DNA of 64,000 nt from Bombardia bombarda (taxonomy: Eukaryota > Ascomycota > Sordariomycetes > Sordariales > Lasiosphaeriaceae). The translations under genes were made by a program, and so were the position numbers. Where the stretch lies: the NCBI GenBank assembly GCA_030512295.1, contig JAULSR010000010.1:1054001-1118000 (forward strand), read 5' to 3'. The notes beneath the pieces were generated by a model, which did no database searches, had not been told where the DNA came from, and saw nothing but the letters and a program-made list of their open reading frames with translations. How positions within the stretch are numbered: the first letter of the stretch is position 1; each line of letters opens with the position of its first letter. This document shows positions 45,839 through 57,084 of this stretch, in pieces.

Positions 45839-47860
45839 TTTGAGGGTTGTGCTGGGGTTTTTTTGGTGTTTGTGCTGTTGTTGGTTAAGGAGTGGATGGC
45901 GACGGTGGTTTCGTCGAGCTGGGATGCCGCTGTTGCGGATGGATTGCAGACAGCGCAGAAAAAGTGGCGAGCAAGATAATTCTTCTCGAAGACCGTCGTC
46001 CAGTCGCGGTAAAAGCGGCAGCTGCGGCTATAATATGTCTCGGGTGCGGGAAATCTTCCAATGTCGCTCAAACGTCGATCTGGTTGTGCCGCGGGGACCA
46101 ATTGGCTGGTGTTTCAAATTGCGCGGGATGATCTCAGGTGCGATGGATGGTAATGGTTCCAAGGATCGATAGTGATGATGTGTTGAGCACGTGTTTTTTT
46201 CTTCGTTTCGAGGCAGGTTCGAGGATTGGCCGGAAAACCCCAAGAGTAAAAACGGAAAATGAATGAGTGGACAAGATAGCGGCGCGAATAAGCTTATAAT
46301 CTAGATATGTGTCCCGGGGGCGCTGCGTTGAGCAAGGGATCGTGGGGGGTTGGTTCGGGGGGAATTAAGAGGACGGACAAAAGGTTCGGGACGAAAGGGA
46401 AGGTAAGGAGGCGAGGGATCATGGAATGCTGTAGGTGGAGCTATCGTCCCAGACATGGCGCTGAAGAACAGAAGGACAGGGGCTTCCTGGGCCAGTGTCG
46501 GGCTGGGAGTCGGGTCCACAATCCACCTCAATTTGCGGGCTGCATGGATTCACACGGCGTTTTCCCGTTTCTTGTTAGGGCCGCCAGAACGAACCCTTGA
46601 CAGGACCTTGTGTGGTTTATGGCAGGCCTGGCACGTCCCCTGACACTAGGATGGCGCCTTGAAGGAAAGGTCCGTGTGGCCGGCTAGCGTCTCTTTGCAT
46701 GCGACCACTTGGACACTGGAAACAGCGCTGCACCCTTCTGGGACGGGCCAAGACGCGCGATGAGAGGGCAGCAACCAGCTAACGACGCAGGGGCACGCAG
46801 CTGGGAAGGCGGAAGAAAAAAAAGTCATCGCTTGGGTCGTTGATTGATTTCTTCCTCTGCAGCATGCAATGCACGAGCTGCACGACGCTTCTGGGGACTA
46901 GCTATGACTCTATGAGTAAGAAACGAAAAGAGGTGTCATTGTTGCGTTTTGCGGCAAATCTGTTTCTTTGAGCTGGCTGCCTGGGAGCTGGCTGGCTGGC
47001 GACGATAAGCAATGTTCGCTTTGGCAAGCGCCATCCGCTGCACCTCCCCGATGAAGAAGACGCTCTTCCCGCCAGTCATCATTTTTAATCATCCTTCAAT
47101 TGATACGAGAGATCCATTTTCAGATTTCAGATCAAACATTTGGACGGCATCTTCCCCGCCCGTGTTTCGTGTGCTGGACTGCTGGGCTGGACTGCTGGGC
47201 TGGACTGCTGGATGCCCACAAGCACCGCCCCGTGGATCTCGGGCAGCTTGCATCCCTGCTTCCCACGTGCGTCACTTGCCGTGTCTGTTTGAGCTTGTCG
47301 ATTGCTTGACGAATCGTCCCCAAGCTTGAATTGCCGCCCGTGTTTGAGGGTCGCCAGCAATGCCAAAGTTTGCCAAAGTTGCAATTGCAAATGCAAACGC
47401 AGGGCACGGTCGATCCGGGGAGCCTCAACGCGCCGTCACCCAACGTCACCTCTCCCCACCAAACACGCACGACAGAGTTCACCGTGCCGGACCTCCCGCC
47501 CGTGAATTATCAGCAGGTCCTCACTGATTGCGAATTGTGTTAAACTTTGCAGCATCATTCCGTCATTTGCAAGAGCTTGTTCTTCTTTTGACGTTTCTCT
47601 TCACAGCCTGTGAATGTCACCGGCCATGTCCAGCGGATCATCAATCGCGATGTTTATCGCTGACAATTACGGTTGACAGCAATGCGACGATGGCTTGCTT
47701 GCTTTGGAGGCTCCAGCCAGTGCCATCGTTTGCTGACTCATCAATCTATGGCCACCAAACTGTTTCGATGAGGTCGTGATTGATGTTCACGACCCCGCAC
47801 TTACAAGACTCACCAGATGTTTTGCTCTCCATCAAACGTCTTCACGCTGCAAAACTCACA
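45839..47860. other. Intergenic region, divergent promoters
   Basis: 2 kb between the divergent small protein gene and the PARG-like gene. No gene supported. It contains a three-copy 13-bp repeat at 47173-47211. Confidence 0.55.
47173..47211. repeat. Three tandem copies of a 13-bp unit
   Basis: Unit GCTGGACTGCTGG repeated three times without mismatch, noncoding, about 650 bp upstream of the PARG-like gene. Confidence 0.85.
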
Positions 47861-49036
47861 ATGGGAACAGATCATGACCCAAACATCAAATACAGCCTGT
47901 CGCGCAGTGCGCGCAGCAAGCAAGCCCATACAATCGTCAACAAAACCATCCCCGCAGTCTTGAATTCGAATGCCCGAGCTCGCAAGGGCATCGAAGCCGC
48001 AGAGCTCATCGTCGACCCGCCACCGCTTCGATCCAGTATAGACAGCCATGGCGCAAAGGCCAAACATGATGCTGCACCAAAGCTGCATCACGACAGACCA
48101 AATGGCCCCTCATCTCCATCCCATGTCATCCCACAAGAGCAACCTGACTCAAACACCAAGCACGACCAAACCCCAGCCAAACCAATCCACATAACCCTCA
48201 CAACAACAGACACCCTCCTCGCCGCCCGCCACCTGCACACCCAATCCCTCACCACCACCCGCAAGCCCGGCCGCCTCGCCATCCTCAACATGGCCTCCCC
48301 GCTCCGCCCCGGCGGCGGCCTCCTCTCAGGCGCCACCTCCCAGGAAGAGTCCCTCTGCCGCCGCACCACCCTCTACCCCTCCCTCTCAGACACCTTCTAC
48401 CGCCTTCCCGAGATCGGCGGCATCTACACGCCCGACGTGCTCGTCTTCCACGTCGACGATGATCCAAACGACGAGCACCTCGATAAGGCAGATGGCAAGA
48501 AGGAGTGGTTCTTTGTGGACGTGGTGAGCGCCGGGGCGCTGCGGTTTCCTGATGTTGAGCAGATAGAGGATGATGAGGGCAGGGGAGGAGAGAAGAGGTA
48601 TGTGGAGGAGAAGGACAGGGAGATGGTTAGGCGGAAGATGGTTGCTGTTATGAGAATTTTGAAGGCGAAGGGGGTGGATAGGGTGGTATTGGGGGCGTGG
48701 GGGTGCGGTGCATATGGGAATCCGGTCGGGGAGGTGGCAAGGGCTTGGAGGAGGGTTTTGATGCCTGGGAGGGAGAGGGGTGGGAGGGAGAGGGGTGGGA
48801 GGGAGAAGAGGAGGGATCTGGAGACGTGGGAGGGGATGGAGGTGGCGTTTGCGGTTAGGGATCTAGGGATGGCGAGGGCGTTCAAGAAGGGTTTTGGGGA
48901 GGGGTTGGAGGTTGTTGGTGGGAGGTTGGGGGAGGGGGGTGATGGTGATGGCGAGGGTGAGGATTTAAGTAAGGGTGAGCGTGAGGATAGGGGTGAAGAA
49001 AGGGAGGAAGGCGGGAATGAGACTGCGTATGAGTGA
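47861..49036 (+). CDS. Microbial-type poly(ADP-ribose) glycohydrolase-like macrodomain protein
   Basis: The model starting at ATG 47861 (A at -3, G at +4) gives 391 aa; an upstream in-frame ATG at 47783 with weak context would add 26. The N-terminal segment (KYSLSRSARSKQAHTIVNKT) is followed by a variable linker. The catalytic core has LAILNMASPLRPGGG, LLSGATSQEESLCRRT and LYPSL: the Gly-rich loop and QEE glutamates of the bacterial-type PARG family (TIGR02452/DUF2263). Later blocks are FFVDVVSAGALRFPD, RVVLGAWGCGAYGNP and VAFAVRD. The family removes ADP-ribose chains from proteins, so a nuclear or cytosolic de-modification role is expected. The tail is low-complexity, acidic and Gly/Arg-rich. 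The coding strand switches from C-rich to G-rich near 48460. Confidence 0.9.
   Translation: MGTDHDPNIKYSLSRSARSKQAHTIVNKTIPAVLNSNARARKGIEAAELIVDPPPLRSSIDSHGAKAKHDAAPKLHHDRPNGPSSPSHVIPQEQPDSNTKHDQTPAKPIHITLTTTDTLLAARHLHTQSLTTTRKPGRLAILNMASPLRPGGGLLSGATSQEESLCRRTTLYPSLSDTFYRLPEIGGIYTPDVLVFHVDDDPNDEHLDKADGKKEWFFVDVVSAGALRFPDVEQIEDDEGRGGEKRYVEEKDREMVRRKMVAVMRILKAKGVDRVVLGAWGCGAYGNPVGEVARAWRRVLMPGRERGGRERGGREKRRDLETWEGMEVAFAVRDLGMARAFKKGFGEGLEVVGGRLGEGGDGDGEGEDLSKGEREDRGEEREEGGNETAYE
48766..48808 (+). repeat. 15-bp G-rich tandem repeat inside the PARG-like coding region
   Basis: TGGGAGGGAGAGGGG occurs twice plus a partial third copy, encoding GRERG-type repeats in a loop between conserved blocks. 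Its four-G-run structure could form a quadruplex. Confidence 0.85.
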
Positions 49037-50756
49037 CGGTAAGTAGCATCAAACTATATCTATCCGTTTGGGGAGTCGTTGGCTGAATCCAAAAATGTCA
49101 ACTGGAGAGATCTGCCGTACTGTGCCGTGATGATCAGATCTGGCGCAATACGTACTCTGCAGCCTCGAATATAATACTGGATCCGCATTGAAGTTAACGC
49201 AATTCAACAACGGATAAAAGGGCACACTTTTATGGTTGCTGCCCGTAGCTTCGGTTTGGGTCTGTGATGGAATGGTAACCTAACACACCGCAGTGTTTTA
49301 ATCTTGCATTCAATCATGAGCTCCGAAAGGCAAATAAAACGTACCTCGTCGACTACTAGGCCAGAGATAGTGATAGTCTCCAATGGAATTGCCATGTTGA
49401 TGGTATAGTATGGAGCTAAGCGGATGGTAAAGACAAAAGCCGGGTTGATCGATGTTGGATGAGAATGAAGAGTGAGAAACGGGGGGAACGATCCCGAATA
49501 AATAAGCCCCCTCCTGTGTCCGACGCAAATTTTGGGGGGAGCACAGCATTACGCACCACCTCTGTGCGACCCGGTAGTGATGTATCTCCGATTTGGAACG
49601 AATCCATCAAAGACAGAAAGATCTGGGTTAAGTTTCAACTACATGTATGGAGGTTATGCCCTAGAATAGCATATCAATGGTTTAAAATGTCTAGCACACG
49701 CCTACCGTGACAACGTTAGTTGTAGTTGCGGCTCCATTAATACCGCCCAGATACTGGTGGTTTTCCGCCTGTAATTAAATAGTCCTGCGGCTAGTTATAT
49801 CGGATCAATACCCTTAAGAAGCTCTAGATATACTATAGTGATGTAAATTGTTCTTTAGCCTTAGGGTCTGGATTGATCTTGGTTCGTTTAGGGTGATCAG
49901 TTTTAGTTGTAATGAAGCAATGTCCTATTTCAAGGTCCAACAGCAGGAACAAATTCTACGACATCTGCAGCCTAAATAGGCCCAGGTCTACGAATAGTTG
50001 CTCATTATCGTCCAACAACGGTTTTGTTGACAACTACAATATACTAATTCGGATAGAAATCATATAATGATTTGGCCTTTTGAGGTTGTGCGTGACTATC
50101 GAAAGTGGACCCCAAGGTATCGGATGAAATCGACGAACCTCTTACTCTCCGTTAATTAATGGTTAGGAATGAGTCTGAATCGCTGCTCTTTCACCTCTTA
50201 TTTAGGGCCTCTAGAACTATAATGCTTGTCGAGCAACTTCCTCTATTTCCTGACCCTATGCGTAACAATGAGAACTCAAAAGGTGTATATGATTGGTCTG
50301 GAAGCCCGAGCCTGCCAGATAATTGCAAAACGACGGCCATTCATGTGCCTATGCGATGATTGACCCGAATCGTCCGTTTCATCTCGATTCATGATGATGT
50401 GATGTTTTGTGGATCGACTGTACAGTGCTGGCACCAATCGACTGTGTGCAGGCGTAGGGGTAGAAGAGGGATAGTTCTGTTTCATCATTTCAGTTTTATC
50501 ATGTTTGGATCTCAGTCACATAGATACCTTCCGGTTTGTTTTAATTTCCTTTGATATTCGTCTTGACCAAGATTATCCATTTTGAAGCATCAGGTCAGGC
50601 GTCACCTAAGGGGTAGAGAGTGTTGCATTTCATTAAACGATATAAACACAGGCTCATCATTTCTATTCTCCAAAGCTTTCCCCTACCCCATACCAGTCTC
50701 ATAATTACTGACCAATAACATTTTCTCCCCCAGCCATAACCTATCAGCCAAGCCCC
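49037..50756. other. AT-rich gene-free region
   Basis: 1.7 kb with no supportable ORF. 49.7-50.2 kb is clearly AT-rich with many stops in all frames and looks like decayed repeat sequence, though no terminal repeats were found. It separates the convergent 3' ends of the PARG-like and phosphoketolase genes. Confidence 0.5.
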
Positions 50757-53492
50757 TCAAAACTTGGGCAGTTCGTACATATCATCTGGATCTACACATC
50801 AAGTCAGCAGTCATCCACATCATTACACCCAGCAATAAAAACAAACTCACCCTTCCCATGCTCCCCAATAAACCCCCTCACATCCTCCAGCCTCCCGCTC
50901 ACCTCCTTCAACTTCCCCTCCAACCCCCCTTCACTTCTTCATTCCCCACCGCTCCCTTCTTCAATGCCCACTGAGCAACATCAAACCGACTAACCCCATT
51001 CCTCGCCATCATATCAAACGGCGTCGTCGTGCTCCCCTCCTCCTCATACCCCCTTACGGTCATCCTCGCCACTCCCTCCCGTCCAAACAACACGCCCTGC
51101 AACTCCGTCTTATACCCATGATAGTTGAACAAAACAGGCTTGTCCTTGGTAAACAGCTCCACGAACCGCTCCTTGCTCAGCGCATGCGGGTGCGCCGACT
51201 CCGCGAACAAGATCATCAAGTCCGTAACATTGATGACGCGGATGCGCAGCTCGGGACACAGCGTGCGCAGCAGCTCTGCGGCTTTGATGACTTCAAATGT
51301 GACTTCGACACCAATGCCGACCAGCACGACGTCGGGGTTCGGAGTGGAGGAGGCCTGGCCTGATGGGTCGGGAGTAGACGCAAAGTGCCAGATGGAGGCG
51401 CCAAGGCGGCAGTGCTCGTCAGCCTCGGATGGGGAGAGATAGACGGCTGTGGGCTGCTTGGAGCCGATGACGAGGTTGGTGTAGCTTTTGGAGCGGAGGC
51501 AGTGGCGGATGGTGGAGAGGAAACAGTTTGCGTCGGGGGGGAGGTAGACCTGTTTGTCGTCATCAGTTCTGCGATCCAATCATAACAAGGCTTAAGGAGC
51601 AACAAAAGAGGGCAACGAAAATGAGCTCACCCGCGCAGCCTCTGCCTTGAGATTCAGCACCGCGCCGATAAACGACGGGTTCTGATGGGAGAAGCCATTG
51701 TGCTCCTGCCGTGCCCACGTGCTCGTCTCAATGTAGTTGATGGACGACAGGTCGCCGCGCCACTTGACCTCCCTCGCGATCTTGACAAACTTTTGGTACT
51801 GCACCATCATGGTGTGCACGATGCCCAGAAATGACTCGTAGCTGGGGAACAAGGCGGTGCGGCCTGTAAGGGTGTAGCCCTGCATGAAGCCCTGGCAGCA
51901 GTGCTCTGAGAGCACCTCGATGACCCGGCCGCCATTGGCGCGCGAGTACTGGTCCCACTGGAAGTTGCGCTGCGTGTGGTCAAGGATGGCGTTGAGCTTG
52001 TTGCTCTCGAGCTCGTCTGGGGAGAAGAGTCGGATGTTTGTCGGATTCTCTTGGAAGATTCTGTCGAGGTATTTTCCTGTGACCTGCATGCAGCTCTGGT
52101 CTGTGCCTTTTTCGACGGCAAACTCTTGCCAGTCGGTGGTCTTGAGCTCGATATAGGGGTCGTAGGTGGTCTTCAGCTGTCCGAGCTTTTTCTCGTCGTT
52201 GGTGGGGATGGTGCGGAGGATGGTGTCTGTGGGTTTGCCGTCCTGGATGAGTTTGCTGATGTTGTAGCTGGAGAGCCAGTCTTGAAGGGCTTTGAGTTGC
52301 GATTCGTCGCTGTTGGCTTTGGCGAGGGGCACTTGGTGGGAGTGAAAGGATCCTTCGATGATTTTGCCATCGACTTCTTTTGGGCCGCCCCAGCCCTGGT
52401 TGCAGTCAGCATCTCCCTCAATAAATGGGGCAGATTTATGTCATTACCTTTGGCGTCCGCAAGGCAATCATGGGCCATCTGGGCTTCTCGATGGGCTTGC
52501 CAGACCGGGCGGCGTGCTGAATCTTCTTGACCTCGGCCAGGGCCCACTCCAAGGAGTTGTGCAGGTCATCGTTGATGTTGTCCAAGTCCTCAACGATGCG
52601 TACCTGATAGCCGTAGCCGGAGAAGAGCGAAACAATCTCCTTATCGTCCATGCATCCGAAGATTGTCCGCTCGCTGATCTTGAAGCCATTGATGTGTAGA
52701 ATGGGGATGACGGCACCCGACTCTTTCGGGTCCAGGTACTTGATTGCATGCCACGCCCTGTTGTCTGTCAGATTCGGCTGCACTTGAAAACTGCGATAGC
52801 ATGACTTACGTCGCCGTCGGCCCTGTCTCGGCCTCACCGTCACCCACCACACAGGTAACGATGAGATCCGGCTTGTCCATGACTGCGCCAAACGAGACCG
52901 CAAGTGCGTACCCTAGCTCTCCACCTTCGTGGATGGATCCAGGTGTCTCGGCGTTGATGTGGCTGCTCTTCTGTCAGTCCCCCTTTTTCTAGCAATCGTC
53001 GGTTTTGGGCGCTTACCTCGGAAAGCCACCCGGAACAGAGAATCTGGTGATTAGATTCCGCAACCCGTCAGCATTGCGATCATACTCGCCAGGATAGAAC
53101 TGCTCAAGCGACCCCTCCAGCCACAGAGCGGCAAGCGCAGCTGGTGCACCATGTCCCGGGCCAATGACATAGATCATGTCGAGATCGTGGTTGCGGATGA
53201 GCAGGTTGAGATGTGACCAGACCAGGATCAAGCCTGGGCATGTTCCCCAATGGCCCAGCAAACGCGGCTTGACATGGTCGAGTTGTAGATCAGACTCGAG
53301 GAGGACGTTGTCGCGCAGAAAGATCATGGCGCCAGCGATGTAGCATCCCGCCCGTTGGAAGCTCTGGAGCGACTCGCGGACATCTTGTGGGAGGGGCCTC
53401 TTCTCGATCTGCACCGCGAGATCCAGAACGCTGTCGGGGAGATGTGACGGTAGTGGTGGTGGATTAGAGATTGGGATCTGTTTGGCAGCCAT
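50757..53492 (-). CDS. xfp: Phosphoketolase (xylulose-5-P / fructose-6-P), C-terminal frameshift
   Basis: Exons 53492-53017, 52962-52810, 52757-52448, 52395-51631 and 51549-50908 give 781 aa as the frame stands. The thiamine-diphosphate enzyme cleaves xylulose-5-P or fructose-6-P with phosphate to acetyl-phosphate. Family motifs: GHWGTCPGLILVWSHLN, GPGHGAPA, SHINAETPGSIHEGGELGY, then the cofactor motif GDGEAETGPTATAWH, spanning intron 2; later WGGPKEVDG, WARQEHNGFSHQ and VYLPPDAN. After GAVGNEEVKGG the frame meets a stop at 50908. The adjacent frame instead reads LEGKLKEVSGRLEDVRG and, after an intron (50850-50792), ends DPDDMYELPKF with a stop at 50759-50757, as expected of the family. One base appears missing from the C-run 50934-50939. 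The start is the first in-frame ATG. Confidence 0.92.
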
Positions 53493-56400
53493 GTCGGTTT
53501 CTCGTTTCGCGATTGCGCTTGAGGGCGATGTTTGTGGAAGGTTTCGGATGGCGATGTGCAGGTCCAGCCTGGTCAATTTTGGTGTTGACGGGAAATTGGG
53601 CAAAATGAATGTTGCACCTAAATTTGATTTGTTGGCAGGTTTGCCTATCTGTCTCGGCCGTTTCTGGATCCAATGGAGGTTGTGATGAACACCATCAATG
53701 ACGTAATTGCGGCCCACACCGTTTATGCCCCTGCTGTTCCCGACGCTGTGGGCGGCATGCTCGGCGACGGGTGGGGCACGCGGTCTTGTTAGTCGCGAGC
53801 GGTGCACTTGCGTGGGGGCGGCTGGTATAGGGGGTTTTGCACACCTGGCTTCTTGCGAAAGGATCCGGTTCAAATCTGAGAAACACGCAGCGATACTTGA
53901 GTACAACGGTTTTCTTTGTCCTTTCAATGGTTCATTAACCTCATGGGGGTTCTGATGGTGGACGTTTATTGATACTTTCAGTTACTTTTGGTACTTGTAT
54001 ATCCATTTCAAGTTCTGTTGTAGATACCTTCATGCCCATTGTCAAGAAGAACACCATTGTAGCGATAGTCTAGTCAATAAATGCAAGAAACCTGGCTGTG
54101 AAATTCCTAGCTTAGCATGTGGTTTGGTCTTCTCAAGCAATGGAGGAGAATCTTTATTTTCGCCGCTTTTGAAGCCGTAAATCCTCACTTTAGTATGTAT
54201 CTGATGTAAATGCAGGAGATGAAATTGTCAGTGAAGAAAGGGCAATGAACGCGCCTACCACCTCCACATTTACAAGCCATGACGGATAGAGGAACGAGGT
54301 AGAATTGCAGTTCAAAGAATGATAGTGGGTATAAGAGGAAAATGGAGTCTTGTGTAGCTAGGTGCTACAGGTGTCAATGTTGGTACAGATCTGGCTCAGC
54401 AAGAGCTTCGTTGAGAAATCAGAGACAGATTTCTTGAGCTATACGCATCATATAAAGCACGAAGACAAAGTAAGGGGAATATAAGTCCTAAACTCGCGTT
54501 CCATTACTAAGTACCTGCTTATAATCATCATCGTAGTGCTAGATACCCGTCAACGAACGAAAATCGGGACTCTCTGGGTCATTAATCCGAGCCTACCTAC
54601 TCTTATAATTATGTCCGCGCGGTCCAGATTCTCTCTTTTATCAACAGCCGATAACATTTGGCGTCTATTTAGGTAGTTTTGAACATCGAGTTGCGTCGCC
54701 ATCTCTTATGAAGAGACACTCGCCTCTACTCCTCGCTACCTCGGCTTTTGTTATTACTCTGTTTCATATCAGCTCTCGTGGTGAGGCCCCGCGTTTCGGC
54801 AACATTATCCAGATGAAACTATAGGGGTTTTGGGGCTGTTATGAGAGAGGCTTTCGGGTGCGCCCGCGAGGCCTTATTTTTCGGTCAGTATGGACTCGGG
54901 CTGTGCAAGAGCACACGCTGGTTCCAAGCATTCTACAGAAAAGGTGCCCAAAGAGTTTATTGACTGTCGACATGTCAAGCACAGCCCCATATTTGGAGTC
55001 TTCACTCGCTCTGAGAACATCTGTTGGTGAAGTCTTGCGGTGTGTAGCGGTGAAGGCCGCATAACAGCCGCCACGAGTCCCAAATCGTTAGTCCTTTTCA
55101 CGTTGGGCAAAACCGTGATCTTGGCATGCCCACAGACGTCTGGGTAATATCTGCCAATTTTGCTGACACTGACAAAGACAAAGCCCATCCAAACTGATTG
55201 TCGTGGGCAATACATGCTCACAGTGTTGCACACATTCGCAGAGCTCGCATCCTGTTCGATTCCAACCTCTCCCGTCTTGCATTTGAGCGCGCGCATACAT
55301 ACCGTGAAGTGCAGACAATATGCGCCAATGCCTTACCCAGCCACCGAGGTGACGACCAAACGTTGGGTTGTTTGTCTGTTTGTCAGATTGGCGCCTCAGC
55401 ATGGCCGCCCAGTCGCAGTCTCCACCCAGCAGATGCAGTCTTGGCGGGGTGAAAAAAGGCAAGGCACACCATGCATCATCGAATGTGGATGGCCGTGAAT
55501 GCCCAAAGCTCTCCTCAGTGAATCACCCGTTTCTTGCTTGCCACCGCGAGAGATTGAAACAAGGAGCTCGAGCGGTCTCCTGATTTCGACCCAGCCGAGA
55601 TCAAGATGACGTAAAGATCGTTTTGTTTGTTGTTCTGTACTTTGTACTTGGTACTTTGATTGCGACGGAAAACATGTCGGCAGATTGCGCTGATGAGGTC
55701 ACTGGGTGTTGCAAGCGACTGCACACTGGCAAGTTCCGCAGCAGCGCGTCAAGCCCATGACGATCTTGTTTCGTCTGCGCCCCTTTCTTGTCCCGCGGGG
55801 CGTGGCTGTTTACACGGCCCTGATTGGCTTAAACGTCTGCCACAGTACACTGGATCGAGGCCTCCACCTAGCCGGTTTGGGGGCCTTGGATTAACTTATG
55901 CAACACCCTTCATCAGTGAACATCTGCGTTGGAATGAAAAAGGGGAAACCTGGCTGACTTGTGCGGATGGACGCCGGCACTTCTCAACACAGTTAGCTGC
56001 CTTTTAAGCTGCGACTGTTATTCATTGGTCAATGTTCCGGCGACAAGAAATTGCTTAGCTTGCGGTACTGATTAGCGCGCTCCGCTTCTCAGCTGAGCTC
56101 TCTGGAATGCGAGTAAGGAAGGAGCTCGACGAATGGAACCTAACAAAACAAAACAAAACAACAGCTGATTTGGGCAGCATTTTCCACCTAATCAACCCTG
56201 TTATCAGATGACTTGAAGACGAAGCGCAGGAGGCCGCAGTCTGCAAGTTTGCAAGCAGCTTTGTTTTCCTTTTATTCTCTGTTGACCAACACAACAACGG
56301 CGTCTTTGCTCCGGTCGCGCTGAATCAGACCAACTGATGCAAGCCAAGTCATCGCCAAGCGCCAAGCGCGGCGAACAGAGCAAACCTCATCTTGTTGTCT

Positions 56401-57084
56401 TCTTGCCAAGTGACACCGCCAAGGCCCTACAAAACAAGCTTGCGGGACAGCTTGGGATGTATGGAGTACATTGCGCAACACAGACGATGTCATGTTATTC
56501 GACACAGTGCGTGGTGCGTGATACAGCTCGCTGGGATGGTAGTCTTTGTAGGTCAAGTGGCTGGTTGCTGCACGGTGCGACTACCACAGCAGACCGCCGT
56601 CTCAACCCAAACAAGCTCACCACCCGTCTCCATGGCTGGAACCCAACGCACAGCTCGGCGCCCGTACCACGTACCTGCCAAGAACTCCAAGATTGGTCTG
56701 GCCACCACGAGGCAAACCATTCTCGTCAAGCATCCATAGGGCAGTAGGCGGGCGCAGTGCGGTGAGCAACTAAGCATAGCCATGGGCCTTGTTGATTGTT
56801 TCCATTTGCTTTGCTTTCTGGCCCCGAGGTCTTGGCCACCCACTCACGATCGCGCACGACGACGCGCATTGCGCATCTCCCTTTATCTTTCGCCTGAGAG
56901 GCCGCCTCTTCTCTCTCTTCATATTCTACTGTCACTTCACTTCACCTTCTGTCTATTTCGTTTCTCACCATTCATACTCCAAAATCGATAGCACACAGCA
57001 TTCGACTGCTTCCATTCGCCTCCCTCGACACATACCTTCCAGTCATTGAAAGCGATCAATTGAACAGCGGGATTGATCAGCTCA
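53493..57084. other. Large intergenic region, divergent promoters
   Basis: 3.6 kb between the divergent phosphoketolase and Ca2+-ATPase genes. ORFs present are short and lack protein features. 53.95-54.7 kb is AT-rich. 56.86-57.08 kb is pyrimidine-rich on the plus strand (CTTCACTTCACCTTC-like), consistent with the ATPase leader. Confidence 0.6.
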
